Shown here: positions 1 through 7,371 of the stretch, in pieces | How the letters are laid out: each line of letters starts with the position of its first letter | Position numbering within the stretch: position 1 is the first letter of the stretch | Assembly: GCA_934444365.1 (NCBI GenBank) | Contig: CAKSCM010000028.1 | Location: 1-11,525 of the forward strand | Source of the DNA: an uncultured Eubacteriales bacterium | Lineage (GTDB): Bacteria > Bacillota > Clostridia > Oscillospirales > Acutalibacteraceae | Direction of reading: 5' to 3' | Length of the DNA stretch: 11,525 nucleotides | The notes under the pieces: generated by a model | The model's input: only the letters and a program-made list of their open reading frames with translations | Databases searched by the model: none | What the model was told of the DNA's origin: nothing | Program-made: the position numbers and the translations under genes

Positions 1-17
1 TTTCAAAGCGCCCGATT

Positions 18-46
18 ATAATACCAAATTCCCCTCCCTTTGTCAA
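18..46 (-). promoter_or_regulatory. Strong outward-facing sigma-70-type promoter
   Basis: On the minus strand there is a perfect -35 TTGACA (41-46), a 17-base spacer and a -10 TATTAT (18-23), with a second overlapping box TATAAT 3 bases downstream. Transcription would run leftwards, out of the window, starting around position 8-12. The sequence just after the -10 is GC-rich (CGGGCGC), as often seen at stable-RNA or highly expressed promoters, but the gene it drives lies outside the window. The upstream flank (47-90) is rich in A/T tracts that could act as an UP-like element; that part is inference. Confidence 0.8.
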
Positions 47-219
47 CCCCTTTTTTTAATCTTTTTTCGATTTTTTTCTTATTCAGATATATTGATATCA
101 CCTCGTGCTTTTACATCTATATATAGTATGCTTTACCGGTTGAAATGTTATTGTGTTTCATGACACCTGATGCGGTATCTCCCGTCGCGCATATTATTGT
201 GCCGCTTTTTATCCGCCCG
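47..219. other. AT-rich intergenic stretch, no gene seen
   Basis: This stretch lies between the outward promoter and the PFOR terminator. I see no ORF with a ribosome binding site on either strand. The plus-strand frame that opens near 145 runs into the antisense of PFOR and is not credible. The stretch contains T-rich runs (50-80) and short AT palindromes (GATATC near 96, a TATATA run near 119), with no clear further signal. Confidence 0.5.
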
Positions 220-267
220 GAGAAAAAAAGAACCGGGCATCGCAACTTGAAAAATCGCGATACCCGG
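220..267 (-). terminator. Intrinsic terminator of the PFOR gene
   Basis: Read on the minus strand, the arm CCGGGTATCGC (257-267) pairs with GCGATGCCCGG (233-243), giving an 11-bp stem with one G-T wobble and a 13-base loop. It is followed directly by TTCTTTTTTT. It sits about 55 bases after the PFOR stop codon, so it is a textbook rho-independent terminator for that gene. An alternative shorter pairing (GCCCGG with CCGGGC, 215-238) overlaps it. Confidence 0.88.
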
Positions 268-321
268 CGGTTTATTTATTTGTTTTTCTTAAAAACGCTC
301 TTTAAGCTTTATCTGCAACGA

Positions 322-3300
322 TTAATCGTCATAAAGCTCGGTAAGCTTTTTAAGATGCTCATACTTATCCTTGGCATTCTGCTCAGCCTTTGCGAAGAGC
401 TTTTCGGCCCTTTCGGGGAAGGCGCGCATAAGCGAAGAATAACGAACCTCATTGGTTATAAAGGCGCGATAATCGGCCGACGGCTCCTTGGAGTCGAGGG
501 TGAAGGGCTTATCGCTCCTCGGGTCATAACGGAAGTTGTTCCAGTAGCCGGCCAGAACGGCAGCCTTCTCTTCGGCCTGAGCAACGCTCATGCCGCCCTT
601 TATACCGTGGTTGATACAAGGAGCATAAGCGATGATGATAGAGGGACCGTGATAGCTCTCGGCCTCTTTAAAGGCCTTGATGCACTGATTGTAATCGGCA
701 CCCATTGCTACCTGTGCTACGTATACATAGCCGTAGCTCATGGCGATGGCGGCAAGATCCTTCTTCTTGACCGTCTTACCGGCAGCCGCAAACTGAGCGA
801 CAGCGCCGGTCGGGGTGGCCTTACTCGACTGTCCGCCGGTGTTTGAGTAAACCTCGGTATCGAATACAAGGATATTTACATCCTCGCCCTGGGCTATAAC
901 ATGATCGAGTCCGCCGAAGCCGATATCGTATGCCCATCCGTCTCCGCCGAGGATCCAGATGGATTTCTTGGCGAGATAATCGGCATTCTCTTTAAGAGAC
1001 TTAACGTCGTCACAGCAGGTGTCGACCTTGGCAAGAACAGCCTTGAATTCATCGGCAGCCGGAGCGTTGAGCTCGGTGTCGTCCATGGTATCGAGCCAGT
1101 TCTGAGCAGCCTTCTTAAGATCGGCGTTCGAGGTCTTTTCGATTACGTTCTTCGCATTGTTTGCAAGACGCTCGCGGAGGGTCTTGTTGGCAAGCAGCAT
1201 ACCGAAGCCGAACTCGGCGTTATCCTCAAACAGCGAATTCTGCCATGCAGGACCGTGACCCTTCTTGTTGACGGTGTACGGAGTGGAGGGTGACGAACCG
1301 CCCCAAATGGAGGAGCAGCCGGTAGCGTTGGCTATATACATCTTGTCGCCGAAGAGCTGAGTAGCAAGCTTGGCATAGGGGGTCTCGCCGCATCCGGCGC
1401 AGGCACCCGAAAACTCAAGCAGCGGCTGTTTGAACTGGCTGCCCTTGACCGATTCGGGCTTGAATTTAGCGGCAACCTCGGGCTTGTCAGAAAGATCAAG
1501 TCCGTAAGCAAATTCCTGCTGACGGGGAATCTGGGTGTCAAGCGGCTGCATTGTAAGAGCCTTTGCACCCTTTTTGCCCGGGCAGACATTGGCGCACACG
1601 CCGCATCCGGTACAGTCAAGCGCCGATACGGTGATGGCAAACTTCATTCCGGGTACGCCGGTCATATCCAAGGTCTTCATTCCGGCAGGAGCCTTTGCGG
1701 CCTCCGCCTCGTTCATCGCAACCGGACGAATAACGGCATGCGGACAAACAAAGGAGCAGAAGTTGCACTGAATGCAGTTTTCGCTGTTCCATTCGGGAAC
1801 GTCAACTGCAATACCTCTCTTTTCAAGAGCGGAGGAGCCGAGCGGGAAGGTGCCGTCCTCGCGGCCGATAAAGGCCGAAACGGGGAGCTTGTCTCCGCGC
1901 TGGGCGTTGATGGGCTCAAGGATCTTCTCGGCGTACTCTTTGAGTTCCTCGCTGCCCTCGAAGGTTTTGGCTGCCTTGGGGGCGTCCTCAGCCTTGGCCC
2001 AATCGGCAGGAACGTCGATCTTTTTAAAGCCGTTTATACCGCGCTCGATAGCGGCGTGGTTCATGGCAACGACCTTTTCGCCCTTCTTGCCGTAGGACTT
2101 GGTGGCGGCGGCCTTCATAAGATCAACGGCCTTCGCGGCAGGAATGATCTTCGAAAGAGCAAAGAATGCGGCCTGCAAAATGGTGTTGGTACGTCCGCCG
2201 AGACCGAGCTCCTTGGCAATGTGGGTAGCGTCGATGGTATAGAAATTGATCTTGTTCTTGGCGATGTAGCGCTTCATAGCGGCCGGAAGTCTCTCGGAGA
2301 GCTCCTCGACATCCCATGAGCAGTTGAGCAGGAAGGTGCCGCCCTTTTTAATGTCCTCGACGATGTCGTATTTGTCGACATAGGAGGGATTATGGCAGGC
2401 AACAAAGTCGGCCTTATTTATAAGGTAGGTCGATTTGATGGGCTTTTTGCCGAAGCGGAGATGCGAAATGGTAACGCCGCCCGATTTTTTGGAGTCGTAC
2501 GAGAAATAACCCTGAGCATAAAGATTGGTGTTGTCACCGATTATCTTTATGGAGTTCTTGTTGGCGCCGACCGTTCCGTCGGAGCCGAGTCCCCAGAACT
2601 TGCAGGAGGTCGTGCCGGCAGGGGTGGTGTCGCCGATATCCTTGGCCTTAAGCGAAAGCTTGGTAACATCGTCCTCAATACCGATGGTGAAGCACTTCTT
2701 CGGATTCTTTGCGTCGGCGTTCCGGAAAACTGCGGCTATCTGAGCCGGAGTGGTATCCTTGGAACCGAGACCGTAGCGGCCGGTGTATACCGGAACATTC
2801 TCGAAAGCGGTATTCCTGAGAGCGGCCACAACGTCAAGATAAAGCGGCTCGCCGATGCTTCCGGGCTCCTTGGTGCGGTCAAGCACCGAAATGCTCTTAA
2901 CCGTCTTGGGAAGCGAAGCGATAAGATGTTTAACCGAGAACGGACGGTAAAGGTGAACCTTTACAAGACCGACCTTTGCGCCGGCGGCGTTGAGATGATC
3001 AACCGTCTCCTCAATGGTCTCACATACCGAACCCATTGCGATTATAACCGTCTCGGCGTCCTTTGCGCCGTAGTAGTTGAAAAGCTTATATTTGGTGCCG
3101 ATCTTCTTGTTAACGGCATTCATGTAATCCTCAACAACACCGACTATGTTCTCATAGTACTTGTTGGAGGCTTCCTTAGCCTGGAAGAATATATCGGGAT
3201 TCTGGGCGGTGCCGCGCTGAACCGGATGCTCCGGATTGAGCGAACGGCGGCGGAACTCGTTTACGGCGTCCCAGTCGAGCATATCGGCGAGATCCGCATA

Positions 3301-3861
3301 ATCCCAGCAGGAAACCTTCTGAATTTCGTGCGAGGTACGGAAACCGTCAAAGAAATGCAGGAAAGGAACACGTCCCTTTATTGCCGAAAGATGGGCTACG
3401 GCGCCGAGGTCCATTACCTCCTGAGGGGAGTTGGAGCACAGCATTGCATAGCCGGTCTGTCGACATGCATATATATCGGAATGATCGCCGAAGATCGACA
3501 GCGCATGGGTCGCAAGCGCACGGGCCGAAACATGAATAACGCCCGGGAGCAGCTCGCCGGCCATTTTGTACATGTTCGGGATCATAAGAAGCAATCCCTG
3601 TGAAGCGGTGTAGGTTGTGGTAAGCGCGCCGGCGGCGAGCGATCCGTGAACCGCACCGGCAGCACCGGCCTCAGACTGCATCTCAGCAACCTTTACCTCT
3701 TGTCCGAAAAGGTTTTTCTGACCGGCAGCGGCCATCTTGTCGGTCTCTTCAGCCATGTTGGATGACGGGGTTATCGGATAGATAGCCGCGACGTCGGTAA
3801 ACGCATATGACACGTTTGCGGCAGCGCTGTTACCGTCCATGGTCTTTTGTTTTCTTGCCAT
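322..3861 (-). CDS. nifJ: Pyruvate:ferredoxin (flavodoxin) oxidoreductase, single-chain
   Basis: This cytoplasmic enzyme oxidatively decarboxylates pyruvate with CoA to acetyl-CoA and CO2, passing electrons to ferredoxin or flavodoxin. At 1179 residues it has the full length and domain order of the homodimeric family. The N-terminal substrate domain has YPITPSS (Thr31) and Arg114, which match the pyruvate-binding positions known from the Desulfovibrio africanus enzyme. Domain II spans about 265-365 and the gamma/CoA-related domain about 420-600. A two-cluster ferredoxin domain has CxxCxxCxxxC at Cys696/699/702/706 and Cys750/753/756/760. The C-terminal thiamine-diphosphate domain has the proximal cluster cysteines 821, 824, 849 and 1082, and a GDG...N motif (973 to about 1007). 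The ATG is preceded by AAGGAGAG at a spacing of about 9. It is monocistronic, with its own promoter and terminator. No key residue is missing. Confidence 0.97.
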   Translation of the reverse strand: MARKQKTMDGNSAAANVSYAFTDVAAIYPITPSSNMAEETDKMAAAGQKNLFGQEVKVAEMQSEAGAAGAVHGSLAAGALTTTYTASQGLLLMIPNMYKMAGELLPGVIHVSARALATHALSIFGDHSDIYACRQTGYAMLCSNSPQEVMDLGAVAHLSAIKGRVPFLHFFDGFRTSHEIQKVSCWDYADLADMLDWDAVNEFRRRSLNPEHPVQRGTAQNPDIFFQAKEASNKYYENIVGVVEDYMNAVNKKIGTKYKLFNYYGAKDAETVIIAMGSVCETIEETVDHLNAAGAKVGLVKVHLYRPFSVKHLIASLPKTVKSISVLDRTKEPGSIGEPLYLDVVAALRNTAFENVPVYTGRYGLGSKDTTPAQIAAVFRNADAKNPKKCFTIGIEDDVTKLSLKAKDIGDTTPAGTTSCKFWGLGSDGTVGANKNSIKIIGDNTNLYAQGYFSYDSKKSGGVTISHLRFGKKPIKSTYLINKADFVACHNPSYVDKYDIVEDIKKGGTFLLNCSWDVEELSERLPAAMKRYIAKNKINFYTIDATHIAKELGLGGRTNTILQAAFFALSKIIPAAKAVDLMKAAATKSYGKKGEKVVAMNHAAIERGINGFKKIDVPADWAKAEDAPKAAKTFEGSEELKEYAEKILEPINAQRGDKLPVSAFIGREDGTFPLGSSALEKRGIAVDVPEWNSENCIQCNFCSFVCPHAVIRPVAMNEAEAAKAPAGMKTLDMTGVPGMKFAITVSALDCTGCGVCANVCPGKKGAKALTMQPLDTQIPRQQEFAYGLDLSDKPEVAAKFKPESVKGSQFKQPLLEFSGACAGCGETPYAKLATQLFGDKMYIANATGCSSIWGGSSPSTPYTVNKKGHGPAWQNSLFEDNAEFGFGMLLANKTLRERLANNAKNVIEKTSNADLKKAAQNWLDTMDDTELNAPAADEFKAVLAKVDTCCDDVKSLKENADYLAKKSIWILGGDGWAYDIGFGGLDHVIAQGEDVNILVFDTEVYSNTGGQSSKATPTGAVAQFAAAGKTVKKKDLAAIAMSYGYVYVAQVAMGADYNQCIKAFKEAESYHGPSIIIAYAPCINHGIKGGMSVAQAEEKAAVLAGYWNNFRYDPRSDKPFTLDSKEPSADYRAFITNEVRYSSLMRAFPERAEKLFAKAEQNAKDKYEHLKKLTELYDD

Positions 3862-3902
3862 TTTTATATTCTCTCCTTTTTAAAAGCAGATTACCAACCT
3901 AT

Positions 3903-3931
3903 ATAATATCACCTATTATCCTGATTGTAAA
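3903..3931 (-). promoter_or_regulatory. Promoter of the PFOR gene
   Basis: On the minus strand there is a -35 TTTACA (3926-3931), exactly 17 bases, then a -10 TATTAT (3903-3908). The predicted start near 3896 gives a leader of about 35 bases containing the AAGGAGAG ribosome binding site. The promoter lies inside the 3' end of the small ORF at 3909-4079, so the two signals overlap. I see no obvious operator. Confidence 0.8.
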
Positions 3932-4079
3932 GAAAAAAATATCGAATATAAGCCGTTAATTCCGAAAATACCGCCATTAAAACAAATCGCTGTTTTTCCG
4001 TCCGCCCCTTAAGCAAAATTATCCCGTACACAAAAGCCTTATCGTCCTTCGCCATAATCTGTCGGCAGTTTTTATGCAT
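3909..4079 (-). CDS. Possible small protein of 56 residues, unknown function
   Basis: I do not recognise this protein. I start it at the ATG at 4077-4079 because GAGGAG lies about 6 bases upstream, a strong ribosome binding site. An in-frame ATG at 4100 has none. The product is basic and mixed. Its N-terminal third is polar (KDDK, then KGRTEKQR near residues 25-32). The second half is hydrophobic and aromatic (from FVLMAVF to YIRYFFLY), so it could be a short membrane-associated peptide. It lies after the terminator of the dockerin gene and its 3' end overlaps the PFOR promoter. No good promoter is visible upstream, only a weak TTTATA/TATATC pair. Chance ORFs of this size are common, so the call rests on the ribosome binding site. 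Confidence 0.35.
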   Translation of the reverse strand: MHKNCRQIMAKDDKAFVYGIILLKGRTEKQRFVLMAVFSELTAYIRYFFLYNQDNR

Positions 4080-4158
4080 CGCTCTCTCCTCGGTATGCAC
4101 ACCGTCCGGTACGACTCATGATATAAAACGGAAAAAGTAAAGTATAAAAAAGAAAAGC

Positions 4159-4198
4159 ATCCGGCATACGGTAAAAATTTCTCCACCGTATGCCGGAT
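4159..4198 (-). terminator. Intrinsic terminator of the dockerin/GxGYxYP gene
   Basis: There is a perfect 14-bp inverted repeat (ATCCGGCATACGGT and its complement) with a 12-base loop. On the minus strand it is followed by GCTTTTCTTTTTT. It lies about 75 bases after the stop codon of the gene at 4273-6492. On the plus strand the hairpin is followed by ATTTTCATCTTTTT, so weaker bidirectional activity is possible, though no plus-strand gene points at it. Confidence 0.88.
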
Positions 4199-4272
4199 TT
4201 TCATCTTTTTAAAGCATGTTGCGTTACGGTCCCCGTCATACGGCGAAAACCTATAACGAACAGATTTTTAAA

Positions 4273-6492
4273 TCATCCTACGATATCGCCGCGGCCCGAT
4301 TCAGAGAGCAGCTTGAAGAAGGTCTCTATATCCACCGACTTGACCTTGGTGCTCTTGGTTGACATATAATTTTCGAACTCCTCCATAAAGGCCTTGTAGC
4401 CCGAGGGGGTTCCTCTGTTGCTGTTTATATCAAAATAGCCGTAGGCAAAGAATTTTGTTTTTTGCTTTCTGAGCATGACATAAAGGCTTGCCGCTTTTTC
4501 GGCGTTTGTACCGCCGGAGAAGCCGCCTACATGTATAAACGGAACCGAATTGTATATCCTCACGTCGTTTTCACGCGAGTGCAGTAGCGTGCCGTTCGGA
4601 GCAAGGTAGTTAAGCAGGGTCATGTCTCTGCTGTCTATATTGGAAAAGCCGTCTATCATCCGTCCGAATAAATCGAGCTTCTGACCGTTCATATACGGCT
4701 TAATATAATGTATATACTGGCGGTCGCCCGAGGGATTTGTACGGTGTACGACCGACTCGGTACCGCTACCCTTAAAAAGGGTCGCATAAGAGTAAGAGGG
4801 ATTAAATTCCTTACCCTCAAAGCCCTCAAAGAGTGCACTGGTCATAACGTAGGCCGTACCCTCACCGGCGGTAAAGTACTGCTTGTCGCTCCTAACGCTC
4901 CTGACAAAGTCAAAGGCCGCGGGCATACGGTCTATAAGGCTCGGACTGTAGTTGAAGCACATGGTAACGTTATGCAGGTTTTCGTCGGTCCAAACAGTAG
5001 GAACGGCCGCCTTAAGCCAAGGCGAACAATCGAAGTCACCGGCATAGGTCTGGCAGATATAATAAGTGTCCGGATCAAAGGTTATAGTCTCATCGGCCGC
5101 TTTGTTGGCCTTCGCCTCATAACGCATTTCATATTTTGTGTAAAGGGAAGCATTGGTCATACGATTGGGCTGTGCCGCGTCGGCCTCAATTCCGCAGTTA
5201 TACGAAACGCAAAGCTCGACAAAATGCCACTCAAGGCGGGGCGGAGACTGGCTGCCTCCCGGCACAAAATCGGTGTATTTTATATGCCACGGCGGGAATC
5301 CCACAACCGTACCGAAGGCGCTGCCGGCCATTTTGTAGCGCGCTTCAAGCACCGCCTTGCAGGTTTCGGCATCGGCGCCGAGGGGCTGGTCGGGCTCATC
5401 GGTGGCCGGCTCGCCGGCATAGGACGTCACATCAAAAAAGAAGCACTGCTTGGCCACAAAATAGTCGTGATTGGGAACTCCGGCAAGACCGGAGCTTTTG
5501 CCGTCGGGAACATTGTATACGGGGTTCGATTCAATAAGGCTCGCCGCGTCCGGCGTGTAGGCAAGCAGCTCCGGATTGCAGCGGCTCATATACCTGTCAA
5601 GCGCCCAGCGGTAAGCGTCGTTTTTGGGGGATCCGGTCGAGGGGAGATTTGTTCCCTTTATTTTTCCGCCCTTTTCAGCCTCGCCAAACACCCCCACAAG
5701 GCTCTGCCTTACCGGGATCTTGTTTTCCACCGTAAGCTTGTAATAAAGCGAATTCTCGTCGGTGGAATACATGACCGGAAGATAGCCGTCAAGTCCGCAT
5801 ATCGTACCGGCCACATTCGACGTTGCCGGAACCGACGGATCCCATGCGACTATACCGTGCTCCTTCATAAAGGGCAAAAATGTGTTTATAAGATCGGTAA
5901 TGTTTTTTATATCTACAACGGCATAATCGTGGAAGGTCGCACCCTCTTCGCTTATAAAATTATACCAGAAGATATCAATATCCACATCATACCTTAAGGC
6001 AACGGCAATTTTGTGCTTATCGGTATTGCGGTTTATAAGCCCCTGTATCGAGGCCATAAGACGCAAAGTGTCGAAATCCTTTCTTATTCCGCTGCCGGTA
6101 AGCGCCCTTGTCCAGATCATATATGTAGTGTTCTTTTCAAGTCCGGTCGGCGCTACATAGGTATACTCGTAGCTGTCATATACCGATTTCGGCGCGCTGA
6201 GCTCAAGTTTGCCTACGCTGCCCTGCAGTATCATAAGCGCGTCGGTGGCGTTTACCGTCCAGTTGCCGTCAACGTCGGCGGCGTCGGCCTCGTCATATCC
6301 GAGGGTCGTTTTCCCGACCGCCGTTTGCAGGGCGATAAGCGCGTCGGTCGCCGTTATAGCCGAATCATGATTTACGTCCCCCGTAGCATAGACCGGCTCA
6401 TATTCCATATACGCCGCCGAGGGTACCGCCCACAGCGACAGGCATATTGCCGCCGCTAAAAGAAAACTGAAAATTCTGCCTGCTTTTTTCAT
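4273..6492 (-). CDS. Secreted type I dockerin protein with GxGYxYP-like domain
   Basis: This 739-residue protein starts with a signal peptide (MKKAGR, a hydrophobic core at 7-22, probable cleavage after PSAA near 27). A type I dockerin follows at about 36-97: two calcium-loop repeats with Asp39/Asn41/Asp43/Asp50 and Asp73/Asp75/Asn77/Asp84, each ending in ATDAL. Dockerins bind cohesin modules. The remainder, from about 108, resembles the GxGYxYP family, a putative carbohydrate-active or surface domain of unproven activity. The evidence is the IQGLINR segment near 149-155, a region ending in a 'DP..P.T.NVAGT..G' pattern near 218-234, and GTAYVMTS (545-552), a possible degenerate form of the family motif. 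The dockerin is at the N-terminus, whereas in cellulosomal enzymes it is usually C-terminal. The ribosome binding site is GGAGG, 11 bases upstream. The signal peptide and dockerin are secure; the catalytic assignment is tentative. Confidence 0.85.
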   Translation of the reverse strand: MKKAGRIFSFLLAAAICLSLWAVPSAAYMEYEPVYATGDVNHDSAITATDALIALQTAVGKTTLGYDEADAADVDGNWTVNATDALMILQGSVGKLELSAPKSVYDSYEYTYVAPTGLEKNTTYMIWTRALTGSGIRKDFDTLRLMASIQGLINRNTDKHKIAVALRYDVDIDIFWYNFISEEGATFHDYAVVDIKNITDLINTFLPFMKEHGIVAWDPSVPATSNVAGTICGLDGYLPVMYSTDENSLYYKLTVENKIPVRQSLVGVFGEAEKGGKIKGTNLPSTGSPKNDAYRWALDRYMSRCNPELLAYTPDAASLIESNPVYNVPDGKSSGLAGVPNHDYFVAKQCFFFDVTSYAGEPATDEPDQPLGADAETCKAVLEARYKMAGSAFGTVVGFPPWHIKYTDFVPGGSQSPPRLEWHFVELCVSYNCGIEADAAQPNRMTNASLYTKYEMRYEAKANKAADETITFDPDTYYICQTYAGDFDCSPWLKAAVPTVWTDENLHNVTMCFNYSPSLIDRMPAAFDFVRSVRSDKQYFTAGEGTAYVMTSALFEGFEGKEFNPSYSYATLFKGSGTESVVHRTNPSGDRQYIHYIKPYMNGQKLDLFGRMIDGFSNIDSRDMTLLNYLAPNGTLLHSRENDVRIYNSVPFIHVGGFSGGTNAEKAASLYVMLRKQKTKFFAYGYFDINSNRGTPSGYKAFMEEFENYMSTKSTKVKSVDIETFFKLLSESGRGDIVG

Positions 6493-6683
6493 CCCGTTTT
6501 ATTCCTCCCTAAAATAAAACTGTTAAAGTATCCCCTTAAGCATTGCGAAGCGTTACATTACACCGAACTAAACAAAGCCGAATTATACGGACGGTCAAAA
6601 AGCCTCGAGCGGCGTTTTTTGCCTGCCATAAGATACTGCCTTTTAATTATCGGTTCCCCCCTTAAGGGTGCAGCGCTTGTTTT
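6493..6683. other. Leader/upstream region of the dockerin gene
   Basis: The region upstream of the dockerin gene has no ORF that I trust. On the minus strand a TATAAT (6582-6587) is present, but the best -35-like TTGACC lies only 5 bases before it, so no standard promoter can be assigned. A short hairpin with A/T flanks (AAAACGCC and GGCTTTTT on the minus strand, about 6599-6621) could be a weak terminator or attenuator. The 9-base sequence CCCCTTAAG occurs twice (6532-6540 and 6658-6666). Confidence 0.3.
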
Positions 6684-6861
6684 TTCGCCGACAAAGCAGT
6701 TTATTTTTTATTTATTGTGTCGGCCGCAATACTATTGTCGGCGAAGATGCCTTTGCCAAGCGGCAAAATCCGCCACCATCCGGTGAAAAAATTACCGCCG
6801 TCCGGCAAAGGACAATCAAAATCCCCGGTCGCCCGGCGACAAAAATGCTTCGCCAAGGCGA
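6684..6861. repeat. Intergenic array of short hairpins (imperfect repeats)
   Basis: About 180 bases hold a run of small perfect inverted repeats separated by A/T-rich spacers. TTCGCCGACAA (6684-6694) pairs with TTGTCGGCGAA (6735-6745). Then come TTTGCC/GGCAAA (6752-6767), CACC/GGTG (6774-6785), GCC/GGC (6797-6806), TCGC/GCGA (6829-6839) and TCGCC/GGCGA (6850-6861). On the minus strand several units share the form 'hairpin of about 11 bases, G-rich, then ATTTT'. GGCGAAG (6740-6746) also complements CTTCGCC (6848-6854), closing the array. This looks like a structured dispersed repeat or RNA element rather than coding DNA, although frames happen to stay open through it. Confidence 0.5.
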
Positions 6862-6966
6862 TATTAACACATCCATATGTTAATTTCAATAGTAAATCGG
6901 TGTAAAAATATAAAATTTCGTAATTTATCCGGTAATTATGTTAAAACTGACGAGGATCCGGCAACG

Positions 6967-7188
6967 ATGATTTTCCGTCACGCCCACCGTATCGCAAAAG
7001 CCGTAAAAACAGCCCCAAGAGCAAACTCGTATAAGACAAAGCTGCCCTGTAAAAAGACTTTTATCCTTATGGCGGCATTAAAAATGCTCGAAATATATAT
7101 CCATTATTCCTTACGCTTTTTTCCTTGCCCTAAGAACAAAATTTTTTACAGGGTACATGCCGGTTTTGAGCATGATATTTTCGTTTAG
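6967..7188 (+). CDS. Doubtful small ORF, 73 residues, unknown function
   Basis: This plus-strand frame lies in a region with no other gene and ends 9 bases before a good terminator hairpin. I choose the ATG at 6967, which has GAGGA about 10-11 bases upstream. The frame is open from an ATG at 6877, but that start has no ribosome binding site. The product is very basic (many Lys/Arg, pattern AHRIAK...K near the start) with hydrophobic, aromatic segments later. I recognise no family. It would be the only intact plus-strand gene here, and no good promoter is visible upstream. It may be a chance ORF or a decayed gene. Confidence 0.25.
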   Translation: MIFRHAHRIAKAVKTAPRANSYKTKLPCKKTFILMAALKMLEIYIHYSLRFFPCPKNKIFYRVHAGFEHDIFV

Positions 7189-7196
7189 ACAAAACA

Positions 7197-7236
7197 AAAA
7201 AATCTCGGCAATACTTTGGTATTACCGAGATTTTTT
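7197..7236. terminator. Bidirectional intrinsic terminator
   Basis: AAAAAATCTCGGCAATAC (7197-7214) and GTATTACCGAGATTTTTT (7219-7236) form an 18-bp stem with one mismatch and a TTTG loop. Because A and T runs flank both ends, it can work on either strand. It lies about 135 bases after the stop of the minus-strand beta-helix gene and 9 bases after the plus-strand ORF that ends at 7188. Confidence 0.85.
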
Positions 7237-7371
7237 ATAAAGTTCAGGCGAAAAATTTCTCGCTTGCTAAAATTTTATTCTCCGGCTTCGGAATTTAAAT
7301 CTTAAAACGGAATTCCGGTCCCCTTTTACACTTAAAATCCCAAAATGTCGGCAGAATTTTTACCGGCCGGA

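Noticed and set aside
2392..3603. 403-codon plus-strand open frame
   Set aside because: It lies wholly antisense to the PFOR gene, whose motifs are intact; the opposite frame stays open because of codon bias. No ribosome binding site or recognisable domain.
4708..5997. 429-codon plus-strand open frame
   Set aside because: Antisense to the dockerin/GxGYxYP gene; the product is a basic, low-similarity shadow with no domain.
6493..6683. Riboswitch (for example cyclic di-GMP type) in the dockerin gene leader
   Set aside because: I could not align the conserved core of any riboswitch class I know; only a small hairpin is visible.
6684..6861. CRISPR array
   Set aside because: Units are short, imperfect and unevenly spaced, with no constant repeat/spacer lengths and no cas gene.
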